In this document: piece after piece, positions 1-8,567 of the stretch
How positions within the stretch are numbered: the first letter of the stretch is position 1
How the letters are laid out: each line of letters starts with the position of its first letter
Source: Actinomycetota bacterium
GTDB lineage: Bacteria > Actinomycetota > Actinomycetes > S36-B12 > CAIYMF01
NCBI GenBank assembly: GCA_009697815.1
Contig: WLRQ01000021.1
Coordinates: 1 to 39,219 of the forward strand
Length of the DNA: 39,219 nt
Direction of reading: 5' to 3'
Program-made: the position numbers and the translations under genes
The notes under the pieces: generated by a model
Seen by the model: only the letters and a program-made list of their open reading frames with translations
What the model was told of the DNA's origin: nothing
Databases searched by the model: none

Positions 1-89
<89 letters not shown>

Positions 90-180
90 TGCAAAGCGAA
101 GACGTCGGCATCACGAACCCTCCCCCCACCACCGAACTGCAACTCGGGCCAGGACGCCAGCGGGTAGTCGCCCCACCGTC

Positions 181-1665
181 TTGGCCGCGCAGAGGCTCAG
201 CCGCAGCGGAGATTCACGGGAGTCCGTTGCCTTCCGGCTGAGCTGCTTCCCCGTCGGCGACCACCTCATGGTGACCTGGCGCGAGTTGACGGCAGATGAT
301 GATGCGCTCGCCCCCCAGGAGCTCGAGCCGGACATGTCGCGATTCCGACTGTTGGCCGAGTACTCCTTCGACATGGTGATCGGTCTCGACTCCATGGGCG
401 GGATCAGTTACGCCTCACAATCGGCCGCAGCCGCGTTTGGCCGTGAGCTACACCTGCTGATCGGCACTGAATGGCAGGCGCGAGTCCATCCTGCGGACCG
501 GCCGCTCATGACTCAATTCATCGCCCGGACGATGAACGAGTCCAGACACCAAGACGCCACCACGATTCGGCTCACAGATGCTGGAGGCGGCTATGCATGG
601 TGGTCAATGACCGGGCGTCGCGTCCTCACAGCCCGATCTTTCGCCGAGTGCGTGCTCTCGCTGCGCAATGTGCACCAGCAGGTGGGAGCCGACCAACAGG
701 TGCGTCACGACGCGCACCTGCTGCGAGGGGCCATGAACGCGGCACCCATGGGGATGGCGCTTGTCGGGCTCGATCGTCGCTTTATCGAGACGAATCCTGC
801 TCTACGCCAGATGCTGGGCTACACCAGCGAAGCACTGACAGCGCTCACGGTGGCCGACATCCTCTCGCCGGCCGATTCATCAACAGACTGGGCGATGCGT
901 TTCGACGCCAACACCAGCCCCGGCTCGACCCAGATCAAGGATCTGGTTCTCGTTCGCTCGGACGGGTCCGAGTTCTGGGCCTCGCATTCGATCGTGCTCA
1001 TCCTGGATGAGTACGGTGCCCCGGACTGCTACATGTCACACTTCGTGGACGTCCACGAATCACGAAGTGACTGGTCCGATCTTCTCACGCAGGCGAACGG
1101 GGACAGCCTCACTGGCTTGTTGAACCGTCGAGGACTCTCCACCCAGCTCGATGCCCTGCTCGCCCAGGTGCCGCGCACGGGCTCCCTCGTCGCTGTGCTG
1201 TTCATCGATGTCGACCGGCTCAAGCCCGTCAACGATCTCTTCGGGCATGCTGCTGGGGATGACGTGCTGCGATACGTGGCGCACTCACTCAATACCGTCC
1301 TGCGCGAGGGCGACATCGTCGCTCGGCTCGGGGGTGATGAGTTCGTCCTCGCACTCAGCGGTGTCAGCTCCGCATCAGATGCCGACGTCGTCGCCGAGAG
1401 GATCCACCACCTCCTTCTCGCGCCCCTCACGGTTGATCACGCCACGACTACCGTCACCGTGAGTATCGGACTCGTCGTGCTCTCCCCGGGGATGGACGGC
1501 GCGGAATCGCTCCGCCAAGCCGATCTGGCCGCCTACCGAGCGAAGAGCCAGGGCGGAGGGCGCACGGCGAGGTACGACACCGTCCTCGATGAACCGGACG
1601 GCGTGGCGTCACCCGACACCGGCCCTGCTCCCACACCCGCGCCGCCGCTAGGTCTGCTTCCCTGA
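181..1665 (+). CDS. PAS-PAS-GGDEF diguanylate cyclase, 5'-truncated
   Basis: Predicted sensor diguanylate cyclase making cyclic di-GMP from GTP. Counting from a TTG at 181, a PAS domain lies at about residues 54-165, a second PAS at about 180-297 and GGDEF at about 305-470. The active site GGDEF is intact at 384-388, and an RxxD product-inhibition site (REGD) sits five residues before it at 375-378. No EAL domain or membrane segment is visible. The frame is open back to the poly-C edge. The stretch before the first ATG (268) ends in PVGDHLMVTWRELT, which resembles the tail of a further PAS domain, so I think the gene really starts outside the window; 181 is only the first usable start codon. 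The C-terminal 25 residues are Pro-rich. Its signal is not predictable from the sequence. Confidence 0.85.
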   Translation: MAAQRLSRSGDSRESVAFRLSCFPVGDHLMVTWRELTADDDALAPQELEPDMSRFRLLAEYSFDMVIGLDSMGGISYASQSAAAAFGRELHLLIGTEWQARVHPADRPLMTQFIARTMNESRHQDATTIRLTDAGGGYAWWSMTGRRVLTARSFAECVLSLRNVHQQVGADQQVRHDAHLLRGAMNAAPMGMALVGLDRRFIETNPALRQMLGYTSEALTALTVADILSPADSSTDWAMRFDANTSPGSTQIKDLVLVRSDGSEFWASHSIVLILDEYGAPDCYMSHFVDVHESRSDWSDLLTQANGDSLTGLLNRRGLSTQLDALLAQVPRTGSLVAVLFIDVDRLKPVNDLFGHAAGDDVLRYVAHSLNTVLREGDIVARLGGDEFVLALSGVSSASDADVVAERIHHLLLAPLTVDHATTTVTVSIGLVVLSPGMDGAESLRQADLAAYRAKSQGGGRTARYDTVLDEPDGVASPDTGPAPTPAPPLGLLP

Positions 1666-1758
1666 TGCGGGACGGTCCCTCGCGCCATGCGGGGTGGGTG
1701 AGTACCGCTGCAGCACCCCAGGCTGACAGTCATTCCACCTCATCCGCATGGTACAGTG

Positions 1759-1787
1759 GTTGAAAATTCTACGATATTGATTTCAAC
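1759..1787 (+). promoter_or_regulatory. Inverted repeat operator upstream of azoreductase gene
   Basis: Perfect 7-base arms GTTGAAA (1759-1765) and TTTCAAC (1781-1787) flank 15 bases. The repeat lies 18-46 bases before the ATG and covers a TAnnnT-type -10 candidate (TACGAT, 1770-1775). Position and symmetry suit a dimeric repressor. Azoreductase and quinone reductase genes are often controlled by MarR/HxlR-type thiol or quinone sensors, but no such regulator is in the window, so the binding protein is unknown. Confidence 0.45.
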
Positions 1788-1805
1788 TACTCCAGGAGAA
1801 CAACG

Positions 1806-2468
1806 ATGACCCTGTTCCGCCTCGACTCCAGTATTCGCCTCGAGGGCTCCATCAGCCGCGCCGTCGCCGACACCTCCGAGGCCGCCTGGCGTGCCGAGCA
1901 CCCGACCGGTGAGGTGATCCGCCGTGACCTCGGAGTCGCTCCCCTGCCGTCCGACGCCTGGGCAACCGCGGCGTTCGCTGGATGGACCCCGGTTGATCAG
2001 CAGACCGCAGCCCAGCGTGATGCCGTTGCCCTCTCGGCTCAACTCGGCGACGAACTCCTCGCCGCCGACTCCTACCTTTTCGGCGTCCCGCTGTACAACT
2101 GGGGAATCAGCCAGCACATGAAGACCTGGATCGACCTCGTCATCGCCGACCCACGCTTCGGGGCCGGCTCCGAAACACCTCTCGCAGGTCGTTCCGGACT
2201 TCTCGTCATCGCCCGCGGTGGCGCCTACGGCGAGGGCACCCCCAAGTTCGGCTGGGACCACTCGACGGCGTACCTCACCCGCGTGATTGGTGAGGTGTGG
2301 GGCCTAGACCTGCGCATCGTCGAGGCCGAGTTGACCCTGGCCGACATCGTTCCTGCCATGTCGGACCTCAAGCCGCTCGCCGCGGAGTTCCTCGCAACGG
2401 CCCACGCCGCCGCGGCCACCCATGGGCGCACCTTCGGCGAGCAAGCAGCGGCGATGGCCTCCGTCTGA
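1806..2468 (+). CDS. FMN-dependent NADH-azoreductase / quinone reductase family protein
   Basis: A 220-residue flavodoxin-fold (Flavodoxin_2) protein expected to bind FMN and carry out two-electron reduction of quinones or azo compounds with NAD(P)H in the cytosol. The AzoR-type signature is visible: a PLYNWGIS segment followed by MKTWIDLV at about residues 95-113 (the usual PMYNF...LKxWID), and a glycine-rich ARGGAYGEG turn about 138-146 that contacts flavin. AGGAG at 1793-1797 lies 8 bases before the ATG and fixes the start. It stands alone: the cyclase gene ends 140 bases upstream and gcvP converges downstream. The inverted repeat in its promoter suggests induction by electrophiles or quinones (inference). 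The natural substrate cannot be told. Confidence 0.85.
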   Translation: MTLFRLDSSIRLEGSISRAVADTSEAAWRAEHPTGEVIRRDLGVAPLPSDAWATAAFAGWTPVDQQTAAQRDAVALSAQLGDELLAADSYLFGVPLYNWGISQHMKTWIDLVIADPRFGAGSETPLAGRSGLLVIARGGAYGEGTPKFGWDHSTAYLTRVIGEVWGLDLRIVEAELTLADIVPAMSDLKPLAAEFLATAHAAAATHGRTFGEQAAAMASV

Positions 2469-2483
2469 TCAAGACTGCGGGGG

Positions 2484-2517
2484 ATGTGGGCGTGCCCGAT
2501 TTCGGGTGCGCCCACAT
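2484..2517. terminator. Bidirectional hairpin terminator between azoR-like gene and gcvP
   Basis: The stem ATGTGGGCG (2484-2492) pairs with CGCCCACAT (2509-2517). It continues inward through two G-U pairs into CCCGA/TCGGG, giving about 16 pairs and a tiny loop. It sits between two convergent stop codons (2468 and 2533) and can fold from either strand. There is no long U tract, as is common for actinobacterial terminators. Confidence 0.75.
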
Positions 2518-2532
2518 TCGCGTGTCGGTGGA

Positions 2533-5457
2533 CTACTCCGCGAACGCACCCGGATCAGGACATGAACACACCAGGTTCCGGTCGCCGTACGCCCCATCGA
2601 TGCGCCGCACCGGAGGCCAGTATTTGAGGCTCCGCAATGAAGCGACGGGGAATGCCGCGAGCTCGCGGGAGTAGGGCTTGTCCCAGTCACCGAGCAGGCA
2701 CGCAGCGGTGTGAGGGGCGCCGCGAAGCGGGGAATCCTCAGGTGACCACACCCCGGCGGCCACCTGATGGATCTCCTCGCGGATCGCGATCATCGCCTCG
2801 CAGAATCGATCGAGCTCGTCGAGGTCCTCACTCTCGGTGGGCTCGATCATCAACGTGCCGGACACGGGGAATGACATTGTCGGTGAGTGGAACCCGTAGT
2901 CGACGAGGCGCTTGGCAACATCGTCGACGGTGACCCCCGTCGCCTTGGTGATCTCGCGCAGATCAACGATGCACTCGTGGGCCACCAGATCGTGTCGACC
3001 GGTGTAGACCACCGGGTAGTGGTCGTGGAGGCGGGTCGCGACGTAGTTCGCCGCGAGAACGGCAGTCTGGGTGGCGCGTGTGAGTCCTTCACCACCCATG
3101 AGTCGGATGTAGGCCCACGGGATCGGCAGGATGCCCGCACTCCCCCAGGGCGCGCCGCTGACCGGTCCGACACCACCATCGACGTGCCCTCGACCAGTCG
3201 GCCCCGCCTCAGGACGCAACGGGTGGCCCGGCAGGAATGGTGCGAGGTGGGCGCGCACGCCCACAGGACCCACACCGGGACCTCCGCCGCCGTGCGGGAT
3301 ACAGAAGGTCTTGTGCAGGTTCAAGTGTGAGACGTCTGCCCCGAACTTGCCGGGCTTGGCCAACCCGACCAGGGCGTTGAGGTTGGCTCCGTCGACGTAG
3401 ACCTGCCCGCCCGCGTCGTGGACGAGGGCGCAGATCTCGGTGACGGTTTCCTCATACACCCCGAACGTCGAGGGATAGGTAATCATCAACGTTGACAACC
3501 GATCCCCGTGTTCGGCGATCTTCGCGCGAAGGTCGTCGAGATCTACGTCTCCGTGTTCGGTGCAGGCCACCACAACGACGCGCATACCTGCCATCACGGC
3601 ACTCGCGGCATTGGTGCCGTGGGCGCTGCTCGGGATCAGGCAGACTTCACGGCGGAGATCACCGCGCGAACGGTGGTAGCCACGGATCGCGAGAAGCCCA
3701 GCGAACTCGCCCTGGCTGCCCGCATTCGGCTGGAGCGACACCGCGTCGTAGCCGGTGATCTCCACGAGATACGCCTCGAGCGACCTGATCAACTCGAGGT
3801 AGCCGCTCACCTGGTGCAGAGGTGCGAACGGATGGATGCCCGCCCATCCAGGCTGGGTGATCGGCTCCATCTCGGTGGTGGCGTTGAGCTTCATGGTGCA
3901 CGAGCCGAGCGGGATCATCGAACGGTCAAGTGCGACGTCCTTGTCCGAGAGCCGGCGAAGATAGCGCAGCATCGAGGTCTCACTGCGGTGGTCGTGGAAG
4001 GTGGGGTGCGTCAGGAACGGCGAACTGCGGCGCATCGACACAGTGAGCACTTCCGCCGCGGAGGCGTCGAGGTCGTCGACGTCCGCTCGGGACGGCGCCA
4101 CGGCACCGAGCACCTCGGCGAAGGCCGCCCACACCGCAAGGAGGTCGCGACGCGTGGTGGTCTCATCACAGCTCAGGCCCACCGTGTCGGCGTCGACCAG
4201 GCGAAGGTTGATTCCTCGATCCTCCGCCGCGCGCACGATCGCGTGTGCACGGCCGGGAACGCGGACGTGAACGGTGTCGAAGAAGACCGAGGTGACCACC
4301 TTTGCACCTAGCCGCTCAAGCCCAACGGCAAGCACGACGGTGTGACGATGCGTGCGCGCCGCGATCCGAGACAGCCCGTCGGGTCCGTGGTACGCGGCAT
4401 AGAACAGCGAGGTGACCGCGAGCAGAACCTGCGCCGTGCAGATATTGCTCGTCGCCTTCTCACGCCTGATGTGCTGCTCACGGGTCTGCAGCGCGAGCCG
4501 GTAGGCGAGGTGGCCGTCGACATCCACGCTCACACCCACCAGCCTGCCCGGCAGTGACCGCTCGAGGCCGGCCCGCACCGACATGAATCCAGCGTGGGGA
4601 CCGCCGAACCCGAACGGGACGCCAAAACGCTGGGCCGTGCCAATTGCGACATCGGCTCCGAGCTCCCCGGGCGGGGTCAGGAGTGTCAGCGCGAGCAGGT
4701 CGGTGGCCACGGCAACGATGGCCCCGCGCTCGTGGGCGGTCGCGATGTGCGCGGCGATGTCACGGATCTCGCCCGACGATCCGGGATAGGACAAGAGCAA
4801 TCCGAAGAAATCACCATCGGGCAAGGTGCCCGTGACGTCTGCGAGCACGATCTCGATGCCCAGCGGCTCCGCGCGCGTCGCCAGAACAGCAAGAGTCTGC
4901 GGGTGGGTATCGGCATCGACCACGAAGCGATTCGAGGGAGACGCGCCGGCGCGGCGCGCAAGGGTCATGGCCTCCGCGGCGGCGGTCGACTCATCTAGCA
5001 GACTCGCGCCCGCGATGGGAAGCGCGGTGAGATCTTCGACCATCGTCTGGAAGCCGATCAGCGCCTCAAGTCGGCCCTGGCTGATCTCGGGCTGGTAGGG
5101 CGTGTACGCGGTGTACCAGGCCGGGCTCTCGAGCACGTTGCGGCGGATCACCCCAGGGGTGTGCGTGTCGTAGTAGCCAAGGCCGATCATCGAACGTGCC
5201 ACGGTGTTGCGGGCCGCCAATGCCCGGAGGTCGGCGGCCACCGAGGCCTCCGACTCTGCCGCCGGCAGATCGAGGCCTGCTGTCCATCTGATCGTCTCCG
5301 GCACGGCCGCCTCGGCCAAGGACTCGAGGGAGGTGTAGCCCACCACACTCAGCATCCGGGCGACGTGATCGGGATCTGGGCCGATATGGCGGTCTGCGAA
5401 CGGGAGATCGTCATCGAGGAGTGAGACGACGGGGCGGGGCTCGAGGATGTCGGACAC
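2533..5457 (-). CDS. gcvP: Glycine dehydrogenase (decarboxylating), P-protein
   Basis: P-protein of the glycine cleavage system: PLP-dependent decarboxylation of glycine, passing the aminomethyl group to lipoyl-GcvH. At 974 residues it has the usual length of the single-chain (fused P1-P2) form. The N-terminal FADRHIGPD motif is at about 17-25, and the PLP lysine is K716 in [18 protein letters not shown]. The frame stays open 105 bases upstream, but those codons lie in the glycine riboswitch. The GTG at 5455-5457 (VSDILEPRP) is therefore taken as the start. A tandem glycine riboswitch and its own promoter precede it, so expression should rise with glycine. gcvH is nearby at 8.9 kb; gcvT is not in the window. 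Confidence 0.97.
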   Translation of the reverse strand: MSDILEPRPVVSLLDDDLPFADRHIGPDPDHVARMLSVVGYTSLESLAEAAVPETIRWTAGLDLPAAESEASVAADLRALAARNTVARSMIGLGYYDTHTPGVIRRNVLESPAWYTAYTPYQPEISQGRLEALIGFQTMVEDLTALPIAGASLLDESTAAAEAMTLARRAGASPSNRFVVDADTHPQTLAVLATRAEPLGIEIVLADVTGTLPDGDFFGLLLSYPGSSGEIRDIAAHIATAHERGAIVAVATDLLALTLLTPPGELGADVAIGTAQRFGVPFGFGGPHAGFMSVRAGLERSLPGRLVGVSVDVDGHLAYRLALQTREQHIRREKATSNICTAQVLLAVTSLFYAAYHGPDGLSRIAARTHRHTVVLAVGLERLGAKVVTSVFFDTVHVRVPGRAHAIVRAAEDRGINLRLVDADTVGLSCDETTTRRDLLAVWAAFAEVLGAVAPSRADVDDLDASAAEVLTVSMRRSSPFLTHPTFHDHRSETSMLRYLRRLSDKDVALDRSMIPLGSCTMKLNATTEMEPITQPGWAGIHPFAPLHQVSGYLELIRSLEAYLVEITGYDAVSLQPNAGSQGEFAGLLAIRGYHRSRGDLRREVCLIPSSAHGTNAASAVMAGMRVVVVACTEHGDVDLDDLRAKIAEHGDRLSTLMITYPSTFGVYEETVTEICALVHDAGGQVYVDGANLNALVGLAKPGKFGADVSHLNLHKTFCIPHGGGGPGVGPVGVRAHLAPFLPGHPLRPEAGPTGRGHVDGGVGPVSGAPWGSAGILPIPWAYIRLMGGEGLTRATQTAVLAANYVATRLHDHYPVVYTGRHDLVAHECIVDLREITKATGVTVDDVAKRLVDYGFHSPTMSFPVSGTLMIEPTESEDLDELDRFCEAMIAIREEIHQVAAGVWSPEDSPLRGAPHTAACLLGDWDKPYSRELAAFPVASLRSLKYWPPVRRIDGAYGDRNLVCSCPDPGAFAE

Positions 5458-5529
5458 GGCAGGCTTTCTCGCAGGTGGGCGCGCTAGGCGCACACAGGTG
5501 GACCGTCGCCACGCGGACACGCGGACGTC

Positions 5530-5730
5530 GATCCCCCACTGTTTCCGCGCGAGTCCGCGCACCTGAGAGCTTCACCACGAAACCGTGGCTTGCACCGTCG
5601 GCGGGGACCAGTGGTCCCGCTTTCCAGAGACGCCTGCCCGTACGGTCCGGGATGCCTGAGAGATTGACGGGGAGTTGCTCCTTCGGCGTCCGTGGCTGGC
5701 TGCCACGGAACTCTCCCGCACGGGATGAAC
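5530..5730 (-). promoter_or_regulatory. Tandem glycine riboswitch (gcvT element) of gcvP
   Basis: Read on the minus strand, the first aptamer shows GGGAGAG (5711-5717), then CGCCGAAGGAGCAA, then TCTCTCAGGCA and a CCGGACC/GTACGGGC stretch. A short linker with TCTCTGGAAAGC leads into a second aptamer with CCGACGGTGCAAGCC, then GCTCTCAGGT and GGGGGA near 5532. These are the conserved core blocks of the two cooperative aptamers of glycine riboswitches. It lies in the 310-base gap before gcvP, about 70 bases from the GTG start. In this family ligand binding normally turns gcv genes on. The edges are approximate. Confidence 0.93.
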
Positions 5731-5741
5731 GGCGTGTGGGG

Positions 5742-5770
5742 AGCCTACCGCCCCGGTGATGCCAGGTTCA
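5742..5770 (-). promoter_or_regulatory. Promoter of the gcvP riboswitch transcript
   Basis: On the minus strand, TGAACC (5765-5770) and TAGGCT (5742-5747) are 17 bases apart, a fair housekeeping -35/-10 pair. The predicted start near 5735 coincides with the 5' edge of the riboswitch. The -35 overlaps the stop codon of the upstream MerR gene. Confidence 0.6.
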
Positions 5771-6385
5771 GCCGGTGGCGCGGGCGGCGCGGCGGGCGGC
5801 GAGCTCGTCGCCCTCGGTCGCCAGCGTGGTCGGCGTGCCATCGAGACGCTCGCTCGGGAGCTCGGCGAGGCTCCCCTCGACCTCGCGCCACACTCTGCCG
5901 ACAGCGATGCCGAAGACACCCTGGCCGCCCTGTACGAGGTCAATGACCTCGTCCTTGCTTCGGCACTCATAGACGCTGGCGCCATCACTCATCAAGGTCA
6001 CCTGGGCGAGATCGTCGACACCGCTGTCACGCAGGTGCTCAACGGCCGTGCGGATGTTCTGCAAGGACACCCCCGTATCGAGCAGTCGCTTGATTACCTT
6101 CAGCACCAGGATGTCGCGGAAGCCGTAGAGACGCTGGCTGCCCGAGCCGGCCGCGCCGCGCACGGTCGGCTGCACGAGCCCTGTGCGGGCCCAGTAGTCA
6201 AGCTGGCGGTAGGTGATACCCGCCGCCGAACAGGCGACCGGGCCACGGAATCCAACGTCCGCGGGGAGTGACCTCACGTCATCGCCGAAGAGCAGACCCT
6301 GTCTGCCAGCTTCGTCGGCGGCCTCGACACGCGCACTGGCATGTGTGGGATCCACGCTCTCGCGACCCTCGTCCGTACCGGACAC
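5768..6385 (-). CDS. MerR-family regulator (Rv1830/ResR-like)
   Basis: A 205-residue MerR-type transcription factor. The winged-helix signature appears at about residues 50-115: GITYRQLDYWARTGLVQPTVR, then SQRLYGFRDILVLKVIKRLLDTG, followed by a coiled dimerisation helix. No effector-binding domain or cysteine metal site is evident. The order gcvH-garA-merR-bfn-merR-gcvP matches M. tuberculosis Rv1826-Rv1832, where the corresponding gene Rv1830 (ResR) influences growth and antibiotic resilience. GGAGGT five bases before the GTG at 6385 decides the start over an upstream ATG in the same frame (6433). An inverted repeat at 6449-6461 may be its own operator. A role in growth or division control is by orthology only. 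Confidence 0.9.
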   Translation of the reverse strand: MSGTDEGRESVDPTHASARVEAADEAGRQGLLFGDDVRSLPADVGFRGPVACSAAGITYRQLDYWARTGLVQPTVRGAAGSGSQRLYGFRDILVLKVIKRLLDTGVSLQNIRTAVEHLRDSGVDDLAQVTLMSDGASVYECRSKDEVIDLVQGGQGVFGIAVGRVWREVEGSLAELPSERLDGTPTTLATEGDELAARRAARATG

Positions 6386-6448
6386 CGGAGACCTCCGCAC
6401 CCGCCCTCGGTGCCGCGGGTGGGGGAAGCACACCGCGAGAGTTACACC

Positions 6449-6461
6449 GTCGACGTTCGAC
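6449..6461 (-). promoter_or_regulatory. Inverted repeat upstream of MerR gene, possible autoregulatory site
   Basis: GTCGA-CGT-TCGAC lies 64-76 bases before the GTG start of the MerR gene, with a second partial GTTC/GAAC symmetry beside it. MerR proteins commonly bind dyads in their own promoters. The short arms and weak flanking -10 make this a tentative call. Confidence 0.3.
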
Positions 6462-6605
6462 TTGAACCGTAGGCCGCCCAGGGGTCGCGGTCAACGCTGG
6501 GGACCTCGACACGCCGACCCCGTCCCGAACCCGGGCTTAGTCTCAGGTGGAGGTCGAGAGTTGCGGAGCATCGGGCATTCGGCGGCCCTCAGCGAGGGGT
6601 GCTGA

Positions 6606-7094
6606 TCACTCCGACTCAGGGGCGCTCGTACCACCGAGGAAGTCATCCGGCGAGATCTGGTCGAGGAACTCGCGGAACTTCTCGACCTCGTCCTCCTGCT
6701 CATCAGGGACGGCAATACCGGCTTGGTCGAGCACACTATCGGCAGCGTGGATAGCGGTCCCCGTGCGAAGTGCAAGGGCAATAGCGTCCGAGGGGCGAGC
6801 ACTCACCTCGACACCGCCCTCGAAGGCAAGAACTGCGAAGAACACACCATCGACGAGGTCAGTGATACGTACCTCCGTCAGACGGTGCCCGAGCGCGACC
6901 AGAATGTCGCGCAGGAGATCATGGGTCAGCGGCCTCGCCGGCACCACCCCCTGCTGGGCGAAAGCGATCGCCGTCGCCTCGACGGCCCCGATCCAGATCG
7001 GCAAATAGCGCTCTCCATCGATCTCGCGGAGCAGCACAATCGGCTGATTGGATGGCATCTCGACGCGGACTCCCACGACGTCCATCTGGTGCAT
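6606..7094 (-). CDS. Bifunctional nuclease family protein (BFN, DUF151)
   Basis: A 162-residue BFN/DUF151 protein; the family was named for combined DNase and RNase activity in plants, but the bacterial role is unproven. The diagnostic start is MHQMDVVGVRVEMPSNQPIV, followed by YLPIWIGAVEATAI and the PSDAIALALRTGTAIHA stretch at about 103-119. The C-terminus is acidic (EQEDEVEKFREFLDQ). It lies between the two MerR genes in the conserved Rv1828-Rv1829-Rv1830 order. There is no Shine-Dalgarno, but a TAGGCT -10 box ends six bases before the ATG, which suggests a leaderless transcript. Confidence 0.9.
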   Translation of the reverse strand: MHQMDVVGVRVEMPSNQPIVLLREIDGERYLPIWIGAVEATAIAFAQQGVVPARPLTHDLLRDILVALGHRLTEVRITDLVDGVFFAVLAFEGGVEVSARPSDAIALALRTGTAIHAADSVLDQAGIAVPDEQEDEVEKFREFLDQISPDDFLGGTSAPESE

Positions 7095-7100
7095 GGAACC

Positions 7101-7106
7101 AGCCTA
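7101..7106 (-). promoter_or_regulatory. -10 box for a leaderless BFN transcript
   Basis: TAGGCT on the minus strand ends six bases before the ATG of the BFN gene and no ribosome-binding site is present. That spacing places the transcription start on or next to the start codon. No clear -35 is visible. Confidence 0.4.
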
Positions 7107-7126
7107 GTCTCGTGAGCGCGCTACGC

Positions 7127-7154
7127 GACCCGACGGTCGAAAATGACTGTCGGT
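7127..7154 (-). terminator. Hairpin after the FtsR-like gene
   Basis: Directly after the TAG of the upstream MerR gene, the minus strand can pair GACC-GAC-A-GTC with GAC-C-GTC-G-GGTC around an ATTTTC loop (one bulge, one mismatch). It separates that gene from the leaderless BFN promoter, so a partial terminator is plausible. Confidence 0.4.
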
Positions 7155-7883
7155 CTAGCGCCGCAGATCGTTGGCCAGCCCGGCTTTGACGAGCGAGGAG
7201 TGCAGCCTGACCGACAGCGCTGCCAACTGGCGAATCGCGTCGTCGGCCCGCTGTTGGCCCTCGGGATCACGCTGGCGCAGAAGCGGGGTGACCACCTGCT
7301 CGACGAGTCCGACCTCTCGATCAGCCGCGACCTTGAACGTGCGCAGGTGCCTGGGCTCGATACCGAATGCCGCCATCTCACCCACCGTGCTGGCGATGGC
7401 AAGAGCCTCGCCGTCGTAGTGAGTGCCGCGCTTGGTGATAATGCCGTAGCCCTCGAGCTCGGTGAGCAGTGAGTCGTCGAGCGAACTACCTTCGAGGAGC
7501 TCATGACGCGAGAGCCGAACCTCCGCGGCGCTGGGCCTGAAGGAATCTGACGAGGGCATTCCATCGGTGGAGACCAAGGCCCGCGGGACGCGGGGACCTT
7601 CGCCCCCGGCCGGCGGCTCGAGACCACGGTCGATGGCCTCGAGGTGGTCGCGAATCACCTTCAACGGCAGGTAGCGATCACGCTGGCAGGACAAGACGTA
7701 ACGCAGGCGCTCGAGGTCGACATGGCTGAACTTGCGGTAGCCACTCGAAGTGCGCTGAGGCTGTACCAACCCCTCGGATTCGAGGAAACGCAACTTGGAG
7801 ATCGTCACATCGGGGAAGTCCGGTCGCAGGAGCGCGAGAACGTCACCGATGCCCATCAATCCGCGCGATGCCAAGGCGGTCAT
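7155..7883 (-). CDS. ftsR: MerR-family regulator FtsR (Rv1828-like)
   Basis: A 242-residue MerR-type regulator. The N-terminal HTH begins MGIGDVLALLRPDFPDVTIS, then KLRFLESEGLVQPQRTSSGYR at about 30-50, the typical wing. The long C-terminal half (about 110-242) is helical with no obvious ligand motif. It lies immediately downstream of the garA-type gene with an ATGA overlap (7880-7883), like Corynebacterium ftsR beside odhI and Rv1828 beside garA. The Corynebacterium protein activates ftsZ; a similar division role here is inferred from synteny. GGGGAGAATC precedes the ATG. Confidence 0.88.
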   Translation of the reverse strand: MTALASRGLMGIGDVLALLRPDFPDVTISKLRFLESEGLVQPQRTSSGYRKFSHVDLERLRYVLSCQRDRYLPLKVIRDHLEAIDRGLEPPAGGEGPRVPRALVSTDGMPSSDSFRPSAAEVRLSRHELLEGSSLDDSLLTELEGYGIITKRGTHYDGEALAIASTVGEMAAFGIEPRHLRTFKVAADREVGLVEQVVTPLLRQRDPEGQQRADDAIRQLAALSVRLHSSLVKAGLANDLRR

Positions 7884-8413
7884 GATTCTCCCCCGGGATG
7901 AGTTCCTGCTGCCGAGTTGCCCGCGGCCTCGAGATAGACGAAGCGGTACTTGCCAATCTGCACCTCGTCGCCACCCGTGAGCGTGGTGCGGTCGATGCGC
8001 TCGCGGTTCACGTAGCTGCCGTTGAGGCTGCCGGAGTCGTGGAGTTCCCAGCCGGACTCCACCGAGTGCAGTTCGGCGTGCCGGCGCGAGACGGTGACGT
8101 CGTCAAGAAAGAGCCCACACTCCGGGGAACGTCCGACGACGATCAGGCCCGCGCTGGGGTCGAGATCGAAACGCATTCCCTGCTGAGGGCCGCGAAGGAC
8201 GACCAGGACGGCCTCACCCTTGCCCAGTCCCCCGACACTGGTGGAATCGACGGTGGGCATAGGCGCTGAGTCGCCCTCGGACGGGGCCCGCAAGCCCAGA
8301 ACGCCGGTCTGGTGCACCGGGTGCTCCACGGCTGACAACTCTGCCCCGCAGGCACCGCAGAAGTGGTCCTGCTCGTCGGACAGGTGACCGCACTGAGGAC
8401 ACTGGCGACCCAT
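7880..8413 (-). CDS. garA: FHA-domain regulator, GarA/OdhI-type, with N-terminal zinc ribbon
   Basis: A 177-residue protein whose C-terminal FHA domain (about 70-165) matches GarA/OdhI, including VGRSPECGLFLDDVTVSRRH and GSLNGSYVN. That family binds and inhibits 2-oxoglutarate dehydrogenase, controlling flux between TCA cycle and glutamate. The N-terminus differs from mycobacterial GarA: it begins with a zinc-ribbon of two CxxC pairs (CPQC...CGAC, about 5-26). I see no ETTxxF phospho-acceptor motif, only VDSTSV near residue 58. AGGAGG five bases before the ATG at 8413 sets the start. It is first in an operon with ftsR, with a strong promoter upstream. The target enzymes are inferred. Confidence 0.88.
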   Translation of the reverse strand: MGRQCPQCGHLSDEQDHFCGACGAELSAVEHPVHQTGVLGLRAPSEGDSAPMPTVDSTSVGGLGKGEAVLVVLRGPQQGMRFDLDPSAGLIVVGRSPECGLFLDDVTVSRRHAELHSVESGWELHDSGSLNGSYVNRERIDRTTLTGGDEVQIGKYRFVYLEAAGNSAAGTHPGGES

Positions 8414-8445
8414 CTGGCCTCCTCGCGGCTTGCCCTCGACCCAGC

Positions 8446-8491
8446 GTCGAGGGTAGGGCTCGACCCTACGGATCGGTCCGGTTTCGGTCAA
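8446..8491 (-). promoter_or_regulatory. garA-ftsR promoter with overlapping dyad
   Basis: On the minus strand, TTGACC (8486-8491), a 17-base spacer and TAGGGT (8463-8468) form the best promoter in the window. The start is predicted near 8456, giving a 5' leader of about 43 bases. A dyad GTCGAG (8446-8451) / CTCGAC (8459-8464) with a 7-base spacer covers the -10 edge and start, where a repressor could act. FtsR itself is one candidate, unproven. Confidence 0.65.
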
Positions 8492-8534
8492 TGCGAGAAC
8501 CCTCGACCTCTACCAGAGAGTCATGCTGTATCCC

Positions 8535-8564
8535 GTCCCGAGCCCGGTTCATGGGACGCGGGCT
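8535..8564 (-). terminator. GC-rich hairpin after gcvH
   Basis: Just after the gcvH stop codon, AGCCCG (minus strand, 8559-8564) pairs with CGGGCT (8541-8546). An alternative GTCCC/GGGAC pairing overlaps it. There is no U tract. It probably ends the upstream operon before the garA promoter. Confidence 0.4.
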
Positions 8565-8567
8565 GGC

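Noticed and set aside
3508-4311. 267-codon plus-strand ORF
   Set aside because: Fully antisense to gcvP, whose protein is unmistakable; composition is Arg/His/Gly-rich as expected of a high-GC shadow frame.
5458-5562. N-terminal 35-residue extension of gcvP
   Set aside because: These codons overlap the second glycine aptamer and leader, and GcvP homologues start near the FADRHIGPD motif.
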